A stretch of 64,000 nt of DNA. Origin: Candidatus Poribacteria bacterium. GTDB lineage: Bacteria > Poribacteria > WGA-4E > WGA-3G. Each line of letters begins with the position of its first letter. The first letter of the stretch is position 1. The translations under genes and the position numbers were made by a program. Shown here in pieces: positions 18,395 through 26,282 of this stretch. The stretch spans positions 1-64,000 of the forward strand of contig PYIY01000004.1 of the NCBI GenBank assembly GCA_003635195.1, written 5' to 3'. The notes under the pieces were generated by a model. The model did no database searches. It was given only the letters and a program-made list of their open reading frames with translations, and was not told where the DNA came from.

Positions 18395-19198
18395 ATGGCG
18401 AAAGCCCTCTCACTCGTGGCATACGACGATTTAGAAAGCCAAGTTGAAGCACTTGAAAGGGATGGGTATGTCTATTTCCCCGGTGTGCTTGATGCCGATG
18501 AGATCACTGAATTGCGGGCAATGATGGATCGATTAGAGGCAATCCCGGAGTCTCATGATCGGGACGAAACACTTGAGAATGGTGATGCTTTCCTCCATAA
18601 GCTTATCAGCAACTCGTTTAATCGCGACCGGTTGTACCTCCAATATCTCGACAGATCACCGGTTATTGAAGTCGCCGAGGCAGCGCATGGCGAGGATTGC
18701 CATTGCATCGGTATGCATTCATGGCTAACAGGACCGGGACGGCCAGATCAGGGATTACACACGGATTGGCTGCCGATCTCTTTACCGGCAGATATTCGTT
18801 CCGATCCCCGCGTCAAAATCCCAGTCTTCATCACCACTGCCCATTACTATCTCAATGATATGTATGAAGCGTTGGGACCGACGAAATTTGTGCCGGGCAG
18901 CCATTTCTCAGGGTGCTCTCCAAACGGCACAACCGAGTGGAATAATCGGGGTGAAGAGAGTATCTTATGCAATGCGGGAGATGTGGTGCTTTTCCGCAGT
19001 GAAGTCTGGCATCGTGGCTCTGCCAATACGAGTGACGAAGTCCGTTATCTTTTGCAGGTACACTATGCGCAGCGGATGATTACACAGAAATACCCGCCTT
19101 ATCTGAATAAGTTTCAGTTTGACGAATCCATCCTCGCGCAAGTGAACCCTCGACAGAGACGGCTCCTTGGCGACCACCGACCCAGTAATTATGATTGA
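18395..19198 (+). CDS. Phytanoyl-CoA dioxygenase family (PhyH) protein, copy 2
   Basis: 267 residues from MAKALSLVAYDD, chosen because AAAGGAG lies 8 nt upstream exactly as in copy 1; the track start adds 12 residues from the leader. The iron ligands GLHTDWLP and EVWHRGSANT and the arginine in EVRYLLQVHY are intact. It is almost the same as the protein at 3396, with substitutions concentrated at about residues 52-70 (PESHDRDETLENGDAFLHKL against PECLDRHQTPDNGGKFLNKI). That pattern suggests a changed substrate rather than decay. Confidence 0.92.
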   Translation: MAKALSLVAYDDLESQVEALERDGYVYFPGVLDADEITELRAMMDRLEAIPESHDRDETLENGDAFLHKLISNSFNRDRLYLQYLDRSPVIEVAEAAHGEDCHCIGMHSWLTGPGRPDQGLHTDWLPISLPADIRSDPRVKIPVFITTAHYYLNDMYEALGPTKFVPGSHFSGCSPNGTTEWNNRGEESILCNAGDVVLFRSEVWHRGSANTSDEVRYLLQVHYAQRMITQKYPPYLNKFQFDESILAQVNPRQRRLLGDHRPSNYD

Positions 19199-19495
19199 AA
19201 AGCACCTAATACATACCAATTCTGATTGATGATTTCTCTTAAAAGGGTCTAAGGTTTTTGGGCACGCCCGGTTCGGTTAGGAAACCGAACCTACCGGTCT
19301 GGAGGTATGGTGCGGTTAGGAATGCAGATCGCATTTGGGGTGTTTTTGCTTGGGTATTTCTGCGTATTGCAAACGCTAAAATCCAATGCGAAGAAAGTGT
19401 TTCTTCACGTACGCCGCAAAACCGCACTTACCGAGTCTGGGTAGACGGTGTGGTTAATACTGCGATATAAACTTTTAGAAACGATATAAGATGCC
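19199..19495. repeat. Intergenic palindromes of the CGGTTAGGAAACCG family
   Basis: 19268-19297 is a clean copy (CCGGTTCGGTTAGGAAACCGAACCTACCGG, 9-bp stem with a 4-nt loop). From 19309 a second, longer member begins (GGTGCGGTTAGGAATGC...) and closes near 19440 with GCCGCAAAACCGCACTTACCGAGTCTGG. It encloses the GTTTTTGCTTGGGTATTTCTGCG word that recurs near 8108 and 36130. No gene. Confidence 0.65.
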
Positions 19496-20323
19496 ATGAA
19501 TACACAAGTTACGAGCGAGCAGATTGAATCTTACCGTGAAAATGGATTTCTGGTTATTGACGACTTCCTACGAGGTTCCGAGTTGTCGTTGTGGCAGGAT
19601 GCTGTTGACGAGGCTGTCGCACAATTTATGAATCGTGATGATATGTATCACAATCAGAGCGGCGGAGACAGTTACTACAGGAACGTTTTCGTTCAATGCG
19701 TCAATTTGTGGAAGACGAGCGAGCAAATTAAACAACTGATTCTCGCCCCAGAGTTGGGTAGGATGGCGGCGGATCTCGCTGGCACTTCGGGCGTGCGGTT
19801 GTATCACGACCACGCCATGTTTAAGCAGCCGTGGGCAAATCCGACGAACTTCCATGTGGATAATCCTTATGATCCGTTCTATTCACATCAGGCAATTATG
19901 TTCTGGATAGCACTCGATGATACAACGGTTCAGAACGGGTGTTTGTATTTTCTGCCCGGCACACATAAGACGAGCGGCTTTGAGGTTGGTGGAAATCTCG
20001 GACAGGTCGGCATCGGTGAGTTGTTCCGCGAATATCCAGAGTGGGCAGAGATTGAACCGTATGCCGCTGAGATGAAAGCGGGAGCGGGTGTATTCATCAG
20101 CGGGATGGTCGCGCATGCGGCGGGACCGAATATGACGACGCATCCTCGTCGTGCGTTTGCTATGCTCTTTATGCCGGAGGATGCGACATTCAATGGTAAG
20201 AAAAGCGCGTTGCCCGATGAAGTGGTCGCGAAATTGAAGACTGGCGACGTATTGGCGGACGATGAGCATTTACCATTGGTTTTTTCATATCGAAACGATA
20301 GCACACTGTCAAATCAGTTTTAA
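19496..20323 (+). CDS. Phytanoyl-CoA dioxygenase family (PhyH) protein
   Basis: 275 residues and a different PhyH subfamily from the copies at 3396 and 18395. The iron ligands are H120-V-D122 (NFHVDNP) and the histidine in MVAHAAGPN; the arginine in HPRRAFAML would bind 2-oxoglutarate. An N-terminal helix with the typical ESYRENGFLVIDDFL opening is present. The ribosome site is weak (AAGATGCC). The following lipoprotein gene starts 29 bp later and may be co-transcribed. Substrate unknown. Confidence 0.9.
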   Translation: MNTQVTSEQIESYRENGFLVIDDFLRGSELSLWQDAVDEAVAQFMNRDDMYHNQSGGDSYYRNVFVQCVNLWKTSEQIKQLILAPELGRMAADLAGTSGVRLYHDHAMFKQPWANPTNFHVDNPYDPFYSHQAIMFWIALDDTTVQNGCLYFLPGTHKTSGFEVGGNLGQVGIGELFREYPEWAEIEPYAAEMKAGAGVFISGMVAHAAGPNMTTHPRRAFAMLFMPEDATFNGKKSALPDEVVAKLKTGDVLADDEHLPLVFSYRNDSTLSNQF

Positions 20324-20352
20324 ATCGAAAACCAAATATCAGGAGTTTTCTC

Positions 20353-20760
20353 ATGTTGCGCGCAAATGTGAATGGAAAAAACATCGGGCTGATTTTATCA
20401 ATGGTATTATTTCTTATCGCTTGCGGTGGTGATGATGTCGATGTCGATTATCTTGGGGACTCCTATCCGCCTACTTCCTATGTGGATGTTTACTTTTCAG
20501 AAGATGGTATAACCCAAGACTATCTGGTGATAGGACATGCTACCGCAGACGGCGGTGACACAGAGGTGTTGCAAGAAACGTTAATAGAGAAGGCACGCGA
20601 GAGCGGTGCTGATGGCATCATATTTGAAGGATTCGATCGGGTAAAGACTGGAGAACAGACCATAGTCAATGACATAGGGGACGTAGAGATCGTCAACACC
20701 GACACCAAAAGCACATTACAGGTTAAAGCGATTTTTATCAAGTATAGCAAGAATCTATAA
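20353..20760 (+). CDS. Small lipoprotein of unknown function
   Basis: 135 residues. The signal peptide (GLILSMVLFLIAC) ends in a lipobox (LIAC) with the cysteine at about 24, followed by an acidic linker (GGDDVDVDYLGDSYPP). The mature part has the pattern ...VYFSEDGITQDYLVIGHATADG...LIEKARESGADGIIFEGFDRV, which resembles small YbjQ/Rcs-type alpha-beta lipoprotein domains but is not assigned. AGGAG lies 8 nt before the ATG. Confidence 0.75.
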   Translation: MLRANVNGKNIGLILSMVLFLIACGGDDVDVDYLGDSYPPTSYVDVYFSEDGITQDYLVIGHATADGGDTEVLQETLIEKARESGADGIIFEGFDRVKTGEQTIVNDIGDVEIVNTDTKSTLQVKAIFIKYSKNL

Positions 20761-20832
20761 GGCGTTGGGGACGACAGATGGCGTGCTTGCAGAATGCGCG
20801 CTAATCTAAGAGGTGTCATAATTTTCTAACTT

Positions 20833-22881
20833 GTGGGTCAAGATTTCCAAAACAGATCCGAAATGCCGCATACGAAATCCACCCTATCCCCATCAAAACC
20901 ACTCCCATTAGTCCGCTGGTGGTCTATAGCAATTGGACTTATTCTGATCCCAATCAATTGTTATTGGATCACCTATATTGAACTCGTCCAATATTCGGCG
21001 CAGCCTACCATCGTTTCGCTGATTTTCACGGTTGTTTTTAATGTGCTTGTGTTGATAGGATTCAACCAAATATTCAAGCGATTCCTGCCTCGGATGGTAC
21101 TATCCCAAGGCGAACTTCTGGTTATCTACGTCATGTTATCCGTCGCGTCAGCGACTGCGGGACACAGCATGATGGAGATTTTGGTCTCCACACTGGGACA
21201 CGCTTTCTGGTTCGCAACGCCAGAGAACGATTGGAAAGACCTGTTTTGGCGGTATATTCCGAGATGGCTTGCTGTGGCGGACAAGGATGTTCTTTCGGGC
21301 TACTACGAAGGCAACTCTACACTACATACAAGACAACATCTGTTGGGATGGCTAACGCCTGTGATGAATTGGTTTGCGTTTCTTTTTGCGCTGCTTTTTG
21401 TCATGGTTTGCATCAACCTTATCGTGCGGAAACCGTGGACGGAAGATGAGAAACTGGCATATCCGATTATCCAACTTCCAGCGCGAATGACGAGCGACGG
21501 TTTTTTCACGAATCGTCTGATGTGGATTGCGTTCGGACTTACGGCGGCTTTCGACATCATTAACGGCTTGCACCACATTTTTCCCGCGATACCCTCGGTG
21601 TACGAAAAAGCATATCGTTTCAGATTCACAGAGAAACCCTTCTCCGCAATGGGGTGGCTGAGATTGGGGATTTACCCTTTTGTTTTAGGCATCGGATTTC
21701 TGATTCCGTTGGATCTGTTGTTTTCGAGTTGGTTTTTCTTTTGGGTGTGGAAGGGACAACAACTCATCGGGAGCGTTGCGGGCTTAGAAGGGACAGGCTA
21801 TCCCTATATCAACTACCAGGGATTTGGTGCCTATATGGGCATTTTTCTGATTGCCGTTTGGAGAGGCAGAAAATACCTGCAGAATTTACAGGGAACAAAA
21901 GCCCACTTTCTTAATGATAATCGCACACAACCTGCAGCCCGTAACGAAGTGGAGGGGGGATCTACGGAAAGACCTGTAAATGTACAAACTCGCTTCAACG
22001 AACTGCAAGGCAGCATTAAAAAACCGATGTCGCCCCGGATCCTTCTGCTTGCCCTTGTTTCTGGTGTTGCGTTTCTGACCTTTTTCTGTTTGAGAGCGGG
22101 TATGTCGCTTTGGGCGATTCTTGTTTTCTTTGGACTCTATTTCGCCTTTTCAACGGCGGTTTCTCGCATGCGCGCCGAACTCGGATCGCCAATGCACGAC
22201 TTGCACTATACGGGCCCGGAACGGGTTATGGTTGCCGCTGTAGGGACCCGTCGGTTGGGACCGCATAATCTTTCGATGTTCTCTTTTTTCTGGTTTTTTA
22301 CGCGCACCTTCGATTCGCATCCGATGCCGCATCAACTTGAAGGCTTCAAACTTGCCTCAACGTCAGGCATCCGGAGCCGTTTTATGCTGTTTGCGATCCT
22401 TATTGCTTTGGTTGTTGGTATCCTCTCGCAATTTTGGGCACTTATATCCATCCCTTACCGGCTCGGTGCTGTCCACGAGATGTCCCACGTTCCATTGGTA
22501 TACGGGGCTGAACCGTGGCGACAGCTACAGAACTGGTTAGCGCATCCGCTTGATCCGGACTATTGGGCGTTAGGATTTACCGGAATGGGTCTCCTGTTCT
22601 CGCTTTTCCTTATGTTGATGCGGATGAAGTTTTTCTGGTTCCCTTTTCATCCGGCAGCGTATGCCACCGTGTGCGGGAGCTGGGCAGTTAACTACATCTG
22701 GTTCAGTCTGGGAATCGTATGGGTGCTGAAATTGGTTCTGCTGAAATACGGTGGGCGAAATGTGCATCGCAAAGCGATGCCGTTTTTTCTGGGGTTGATA
22801 TTGGGACAATTTACCGTCGGGAGTCTATGGACAATATTGGGCATGGTGTTTAATATACCGACTTATGGAATCTGGCCGTAG
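20833..22881 (+). CDS. Large polytopic membrane protein (DUF6785/DUF6784-like, transporter-like)
   Basis: Up to 682 residues and about 14 hydrophobic helices. Passages such as LPRMVLSQGELLVIYVMLSVASATAGHSMMEIL, RKPWTEDEKLAYPIIQLP and MRAELGSPMHDLHYTGPERVMVAAVGTRRLGPHNLSMFSFFWFFTRTFDSHPMPHQLEGFKLA resemble the DUF6785 and DUF6784 families, which look like oligopeptide-transporter relatives. That family call is from memory. The GTG start is not firm; an ATG 30 bp later (MPHTK) is an alternative and neither has a strong ribosome site. A hydrophilic linker at about 355-395 contains the repeat word CCCGTAACGAAGTGGAGGG (21938-21956) found in intergenic repeats of this window. Confidence 0.75.
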   Translation: MGQDFQNRSEMPHTKSTLSPSKPLPLVRWWSIAIGLILIPINCYWITYIELVQYSAQPTIVSLIFTVVFNVLVLIGFNQIFKRFLPRMVLSQGELLVIYVMLSVASATAGHSMMEILVSTLGHAFWFATPENDWKDLFWRYIPRWLAVADKDVLSGYYEGNSTLHTRQHLLGWLTPVMNWFAFLFALLFVMVCINLIVRKPWTEDEKLAYPIIQLPARMTSDGFFTNRLMWIAFGLTAAFDIINGLHHIFPAIPSVYEKAYRFRFTEKPFSAMGWLRLGIYPFVLGIGFLIPLDLLFSSWFFFWVWKGQQLIGSVAGLEGTGYPYINYQGFGAYMGIFLIAVWRGRKYLQNLQGTKAHFLNDNRTQPAARNEVEGGSTERPVNVQTRFNELQGSIKKPMSPRILLLALVSGVAFLTFFCLRAGMSLWAILVFFGLYFAFSTAVSRMRAELGSPMHDLHYTGPERVMVAAVGTRRLGPHNLSMFSFFWFFTRTFDSHPMPHQLEGFKLASTSGIRSRFMLFAILIALVVGILSQFWALISIPYRLGAVHEMSHVPLVYGAEPWRQLQNWLAHPLDPDYWALGFTGMGLLFSLFLMLMRMKFFWFPFHPAAYATVCGSWAVNYIWFSLGIVWVLKLVLLKYGGRNVHRKAMPFFLGLILGQFTVGSLWTILGMVFNIPTYGIWP

Positions 22882-22961
22882 TACAATGTAGTTGTATTAT
22901 CTTACAAAACTGACCAATCTTGCTGTAGTAGTGAACTGTGCGCGCAATATTGTTAACTTCA

Positions 22962-23168
22962 TAACATCAAAAACGTTAGCACGTAACGTAGTGGAGTGCG
23001 GATTTAAGGAACGCACTTGATAGCTTAGACGTGCTTAACTTCTCCGCAAGGAACATTAAAAATTCGTAACATCAAAAACGTTAGCACGTAACGTAGTGGA
23101 GTGCGGATTTAAGGAACGCACTCGATAGCTTAGACGCGCTTAACTTCTCCGCAAGGAACATTAAAAAT
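22962..23168 (+). repeat. Two tandem 105-bp leader repeats carrying a ribosome site
   Basis: TAACATCAAAAACGTTAGCACG... runs for about 105 bp and is repeated once with two base changes (cttg/ctcg and gacgTgc/gacgCgc). Each copy ends in CTCCGCAAGGAACATTAAAAAT; the second copy's end is the actual leader of the gene at 23169. Inverted relatives lie at 35957-36200. Confidence 0.85.
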
Positions 23169-24296
23169 ATGAAAATACAGAAAATTCAGGCGTTTCCACT
23201 TGCTTACCCGGAACCGCACTACAAAGGCATCGAACGTTACCTTACACTCGCTCGCGTAGAGAGCACCGACGGTTTTGTGGGGTGGGGGGAGTGTATCTCA
23301 CAATTCCGAGAAGCGACACTCGCAACACAGATAATTATTGAGCAGGGATTTGCCCCGTTGCTTATCGGTGAAGATGCTTTAGATGTGGAACGGCACTGGC
23401 ATAACATGCTCGACCGCATCTGGTGGTATGGTCCTGAAGGCATCGCTGCATTCGCTGTCAGTGCGGTGGATATGGCGTTATGGGACTTAAAAGGCAAGGC
23501 ACTCGATCTGCCGGTTTGCCAGCTCCTTGGTGGTCAAATACACGATAAAATTGTCGCGATGGCATCAATCATCTTTGATATGGAAGACCTGGACTGGACG
23601 CTCAACGAATTCCGGTGGTTGCGGGAGCAGAACTACCGGGTTGTGAAAGGCGGTTGGGGAATGCGCCCAGAGGCGGTATTTGGACTTGACCGTCAGCGGG
23701 ACCTTGAGGTGGTGCGTCGCGTGCGTGAAGTCATTGGAGACGAACTTGAGTTGGTCGTTGATACGCCGGGCCACCGTCGCATTTGGGATGTCCCGACAGC
23801 CATCCAACGCTTCCGGGATCTTGAACCCTATCGGCTCAAATGGATTGAGCAACCTCTACCGCCCGATAACTTTGAAGCATACGCCCAGCTGCGGTCAGCG
23901 GTTGCGACACCCATCGGTACGGGTGAGGATGAGTGGGATGTCGAAAGTTACAAACGGCTTATCCAGTCCGGCGGTGTCGATATTGTACAAATTGATCCGG
24001 GACGTTGCCATGGACTCACCGGCAGCCGGCATGTCATCAAACTGATTGAGGCGGAGAGCCTACAGTTCAGTGCACATTCATGGAGTAGTGCCTTGAATAC
24101 CGCTGCGAGTCTACACATGCTCGCGAGTTCGCCGCATGCTGATTGTACGGATTTTAAGCCTCACGAATCCCCGATGCAGCATGAATTGGTCAGCGATCCG
24201 TGGATACAAGAGGACGGTTATGTCGCTATACGCGATGTTCCGGGATTGGGGGTCACAGTGCGGGAAGATGTTGTGGCAAAATATCTGTTTGGATAG
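23169..24296 (+). CDS. Mandelate racemase/muconate lactonizing enzyme family protein
   Basis: 375 residues of the enolase superfamily. An N-terminal capping domain is followed by a TIM barrel with the metal ligands D (LELVVDTPG), E (LKWIEQPLPP) and E (IGTGEDEWD). Catalytic candidates are K in RVVKGGWG and H in FSAHSWSSALN. Members abstract a proton next to a carboxylate, usually dehydrating or racemising sugar acids. The subgroup is unclear. The start sits directly after the repeat leader (AAGGAACATTAAAAAT). Confidence 0.9.
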   Translation: MKIQKIQAFPLAYPEPHYKGIERYLTLARVESTDGFVGWGECISQFREATLATQIIIEQGFAPLLIGEDALDVERHWHNMLDRIWWYGPEGIAAFAVSAVDMALWDLKGKALDLPVCQLLGGQIHDKIVAMASIIFDMEDLDWTLNEFRWLREQNYRVVKGGWGMRPEAVFGLDRQRDLEVVRRVREVIGDELELVVDTPGHRRIWDVPTAIQRFRDLEPYRLKWIEQPLPPDNFEAYAQLRSAVATPIGTGEDEWDVESYKRLIQSGGVDIVQIDPGRCHGLTGSRHVIKLIEAESLQFSAHSWSSALNTAASLHMLASSPHADCTDFKPHESPMQHELVSDPWIQEDGYVAIRDVPGLGVTVREDVVAKYLFG

Positions 24297-24319
24297 CAGT
24301 GCAACCGTTTTCTCTATAC

Positions 24320-24874
24320 CTAACCGTTTGCGTTTTCATCGGTACAACCCATCTCGGTGATTTCCCATCCAATGCGCGGCGTATGCCTAACATACCCGTC
24401 TTCGTGAAGATGACAAAGGATTCCCCAAACCAGTGAGTTGCTTCTGGCAGTATCTCTGTAGTCAACCTTAGGTATACCAAGTCGGTGTCTGATTTCTTCA
24501 AGTTGGATAGGCCCCTCGCATCGTGCTTCTCGTAAAATATTTAGCACTGACGCTTTGAGATCGAATAGAGCCGCGTGTGCACATCGCTTGTTTGCTTCCA
24601 CGTATGACCGGAGCACGGTGTTGATCTGTGCTTCGTAGTCAACGGTACGAGCTTTGAACCACTTTAAAAGGTCGGGGTCAATGTTCATAAGATGAGAAGG
24701 AAGAGGGGCCGTTTCCCAGAAAGTTTTATCAGTGGGTTGGGCATCTTTATCATTGAGCGCGTCCTGATAAACTTCCTCATCGCTCATTGCATCGACCTTT
24801 TCCCAATCCGTTTCATCAGGAACGTGTGTGAGTTCTTCAGGCGTATATTTGACTAAAGTAGATTTGTCTTTCAT
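24320..24874 (-). CDS. brnA: BrnA-type antitoxin fused to a C-terminal winged-helix-like domain
   Basis: 184 residues from MKDKSTLVKYT. It starts inside the end of the toxin gene, with GAGAAAGG upstream; the track start is 30 codons earlier in the toxin frame region. Residues about 25-100 match the BrnA/DUF4415 pattern (SDEEVYQDALNDKDAQPTDKTFWETA ... IDPDLLKWFKARTVDYEAQINTVLRSYVEA). This would form a ribbon-helix-helix that binds the toxin and its own promoter. Residues about 105-180 are an extra domain (LFDLKASVLNILREARCEGPIQLEEIRHRLGI...LVWGILCHLHEDGYVRHTPRIGWEITEMG) with winged-helix character. Ordinary BrnA is about 80-100 residues, so this fusion is unusual. Confidence 0.8.
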   Translation of the reverse strand: MKDKSTLVKYTPEELTHVPDETDWEKVDAMSDEEVYQDALNDKDAQPTDKTFWETAPLPSHLMNIDPDLLKWFKARTVDYEAQINTVLRSYVEANKRCAHAALFDLKASVLNILREARCEGPIQLEEIRHRLGIPKVDYRDTARSNSLVWGILCHLHEDGYVRHTPRIGWEITEMGCTDENANG

Positions 24875-25115
24875 CCTTATTTGCCTTTCTCGCTGAAATA
24901 ATGCGACGCGTGTTGCCGCGCCACGTATAAACCACATACAAGAGACGCCCCGCGCTTCGACCAAGGACGACTATTCTTTCTTCACCGTAATCATATCGAA
25001 TATCTACGCGCTCTATCCGATTGGGGTCATCAAAAACGAGTGCAGCGCGTTTGAAACTAATTCCACGTTTTTGGATACATTCCTGATTCTTGCGTTCGTC
25101 CCATTCAAATCCCAT
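24837..25115 (-). CDS. brnT: BrnT-type ribonuclease toxin
   Basis: 92 residues from MGFEWDERKN, the standard BrnT length and beginning. The track start at 25208 would add 31 unrelated residues. The family pattern is clear: WDERKNQECIQKRGISFKRAALVFDDP, YDYGEERIVVLGRSAGRLLYVVYTWRGNTRRIISARKANKDER. BrnT is a RelE-like RNase that blocks growth until neutralised by BrnA. The toxin precedes the antitoxin, as in known brnTA loci, and overlaps it by 38 bp. The ribosome site is poor. A perfect palindrome lies upstream. Confidence 0.88.
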   Translation of the reverse strand: MGFEWDERKNQECIQKRGISFKRAALVFDDPNRIERVDIRYDYGEERIVVLGRSAGRLLYVVYTWRGNTRRIISARKANKDERQIYFSQIYA

Positions 25116-25169
25116 TATTGCAAGTTTGAGATGTGTTTTATATACATTGAAGGTGAGTATTTCATCCCA

Positions 25170-25184
25170 ACCCTTACAAAGGGT
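25170..25184 (-). promoter_or_regulatory. Palindromic operator candidate of brnTA
   Basis: ACCCTTACAAAGGGT is a perfect 6-bp inverted repeat with a 3-nt centre, 55 bp upstream of brnT. On the transcribed strand it lies just downstream of TATACTATACT, a likely -10 region, where a repressor would block initiation. BrnA-type antitoxins are known to autoregulate, so the role is inferred from position. Confidence 0.5.
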
Positions 25185-25235
25185 CCAAACCTTAGTATAG
25201 TATAACATGTGCTGCGTGAGTGATCAAGAAAAATT

Positions 25236-25337
25236 TATAGTAAAATTTAGAATTAATAGGGCACTCTGTGCCGGTTCGGTTAGGAAACCGAACCTACCGG
25301 GGATGAAAGTGTCTCTTTATTTTTGAGATTCACTATA
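25236..25337 (+). mobile_element. Compact 102-bp MITE-like element, TATAGT termini
   Basis: Starts TATAGTAAAATTTAGAATTAATAGGGCACT and ends AGTGTCTCTTTATTTTTGAGATTCACTATA. The ends are imperfect inverted repeats of about 30 bp. The centre is the palindrome CCGGTTCGGTTAGGAAACCGAACCTACCGG. Related copies or ends lie at 2988-3240, 7517 and 63426. Its right end supplies the last six codons and the stop of the protease gene at 25317. Confidence 0.8.
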
Positions 25338-26243
25338 GTCGGACAAATTCGCGTTATTTTCGCTATTAGGGGTTTCGGTAAGGTACGGAACGCGCCAATC
25401 GGTCTTTGGAATATAGCATCTCCAGAATAAGATAACACACGGAATGCTAATAATGAGTGTTATCAGCCCTATCATCCATGATTCTTGAAACTCTGCGATT
25501 GTTTCGTATGCCGCAGGTGTGTCAAGGTCCATTGTAAGGGATTCTATGATCCACGCGGTTAGGTTATTTACGATATGGAGACTCATCGGAATAAAGAGCG
25601 ACTTGGTTCGGATATAGAGAATCGCCATCGCACAGGCGAAACAGAACGCGCCCAAGAAATTGGTATGCAGAAGTGCAAAGACGACTGATGAAGCGAGAAT
25701 GGCCCGTGGCACGCCCCACTTGACAGTCCATCGGGTTAGCAAAATGCCACGTGCGAAGAACTCTTCCAGCACAGGTGCGATCAACACAATCGTTAGATAG
25801 TTGATTACGTTCGCGAGGATATAGTTGTCGCCTCGCCTCCAGATCATTATTGTGGAGTCCTCAAGGTACCACGACTTGACAAATCCGGGAAAAATATAGG
25901 ATAGCGGCAAAAATAGAAGGTAGATGGATGCAATGGCGACAATAACAAATGGCACGACCCAGAGGCTATAGCGTCCTAACGTACGCCACTCGGGGAATGT
26001 GCCGAACAGTCGGTCGTAAGACAAGCCTGCCCGGGATAGTGCACCAAAGTTAAACAGAAAGAAGAACCCGTACAAAAATAAGGCGGTCAGTGCTGTTGGA
26101 AGTGGAGAACTTCTGCTGTATTTAAAGAAGATTAAGACAGTAATGATGGTGGCGATAAAAGCGAGAATGCCGCCCATTACCAGTCTCCGACCACGAAGTT
26201 CTCGACGCGTTTCAAACGGATTATCTTGCATACGGTTATTCAC
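25317..26243 (-). CDS. CPBP family intramembrane glutamic protease (CAAX/Abi type)
   Basis: 308 residues, about eight transmembrane helices. The catalytic motifs are EEFFARGIL (EExxxR) at about 160, FALLHTN with the conserved histidine, and LHIVNN near 230. These are membrane proteases related to Rce1, involved in CAAX processing, bacteriocin immunity or signalling; the substrate cannot be told. The final residues YSESQK and the TAA stop are read from the MITE end, so the original C-terminus was replaced by the insertion. It lies upstream of the brnTA pair on the same strand. Confidence 0.9.
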   Translation of the reverse strand: MNNRMQDNPFETRRELRGRRLVMGGILAFIATIITVLIFFKYSRSSPLPTALTALFLYGFFFLFNFGALSRAGLSYDRLFGTFPEWRTLGRYSLWVVPFVIVAIASIYLLFLPLSYIFPGFVKSWYLEDSTIMIWRRGDNYILANVINYLTIVLIAPVLEEFFARGILLTRWTVKWGVPRAILASSVVFALLHTNFLGAFCFACAMAILYIRTKSLFIPMSLHIVNNLTAWIIESLTMDLDTPAAYETIAEFQESWMIGLITLIISIPCVILFWRCYIPKTDWRVPYLTETPNSENNANLSDYSESQK

Positions 26244-26282
26244 CTTCGTTGAGTTACCAGAGATTCTGGCAATTACGGTCTG

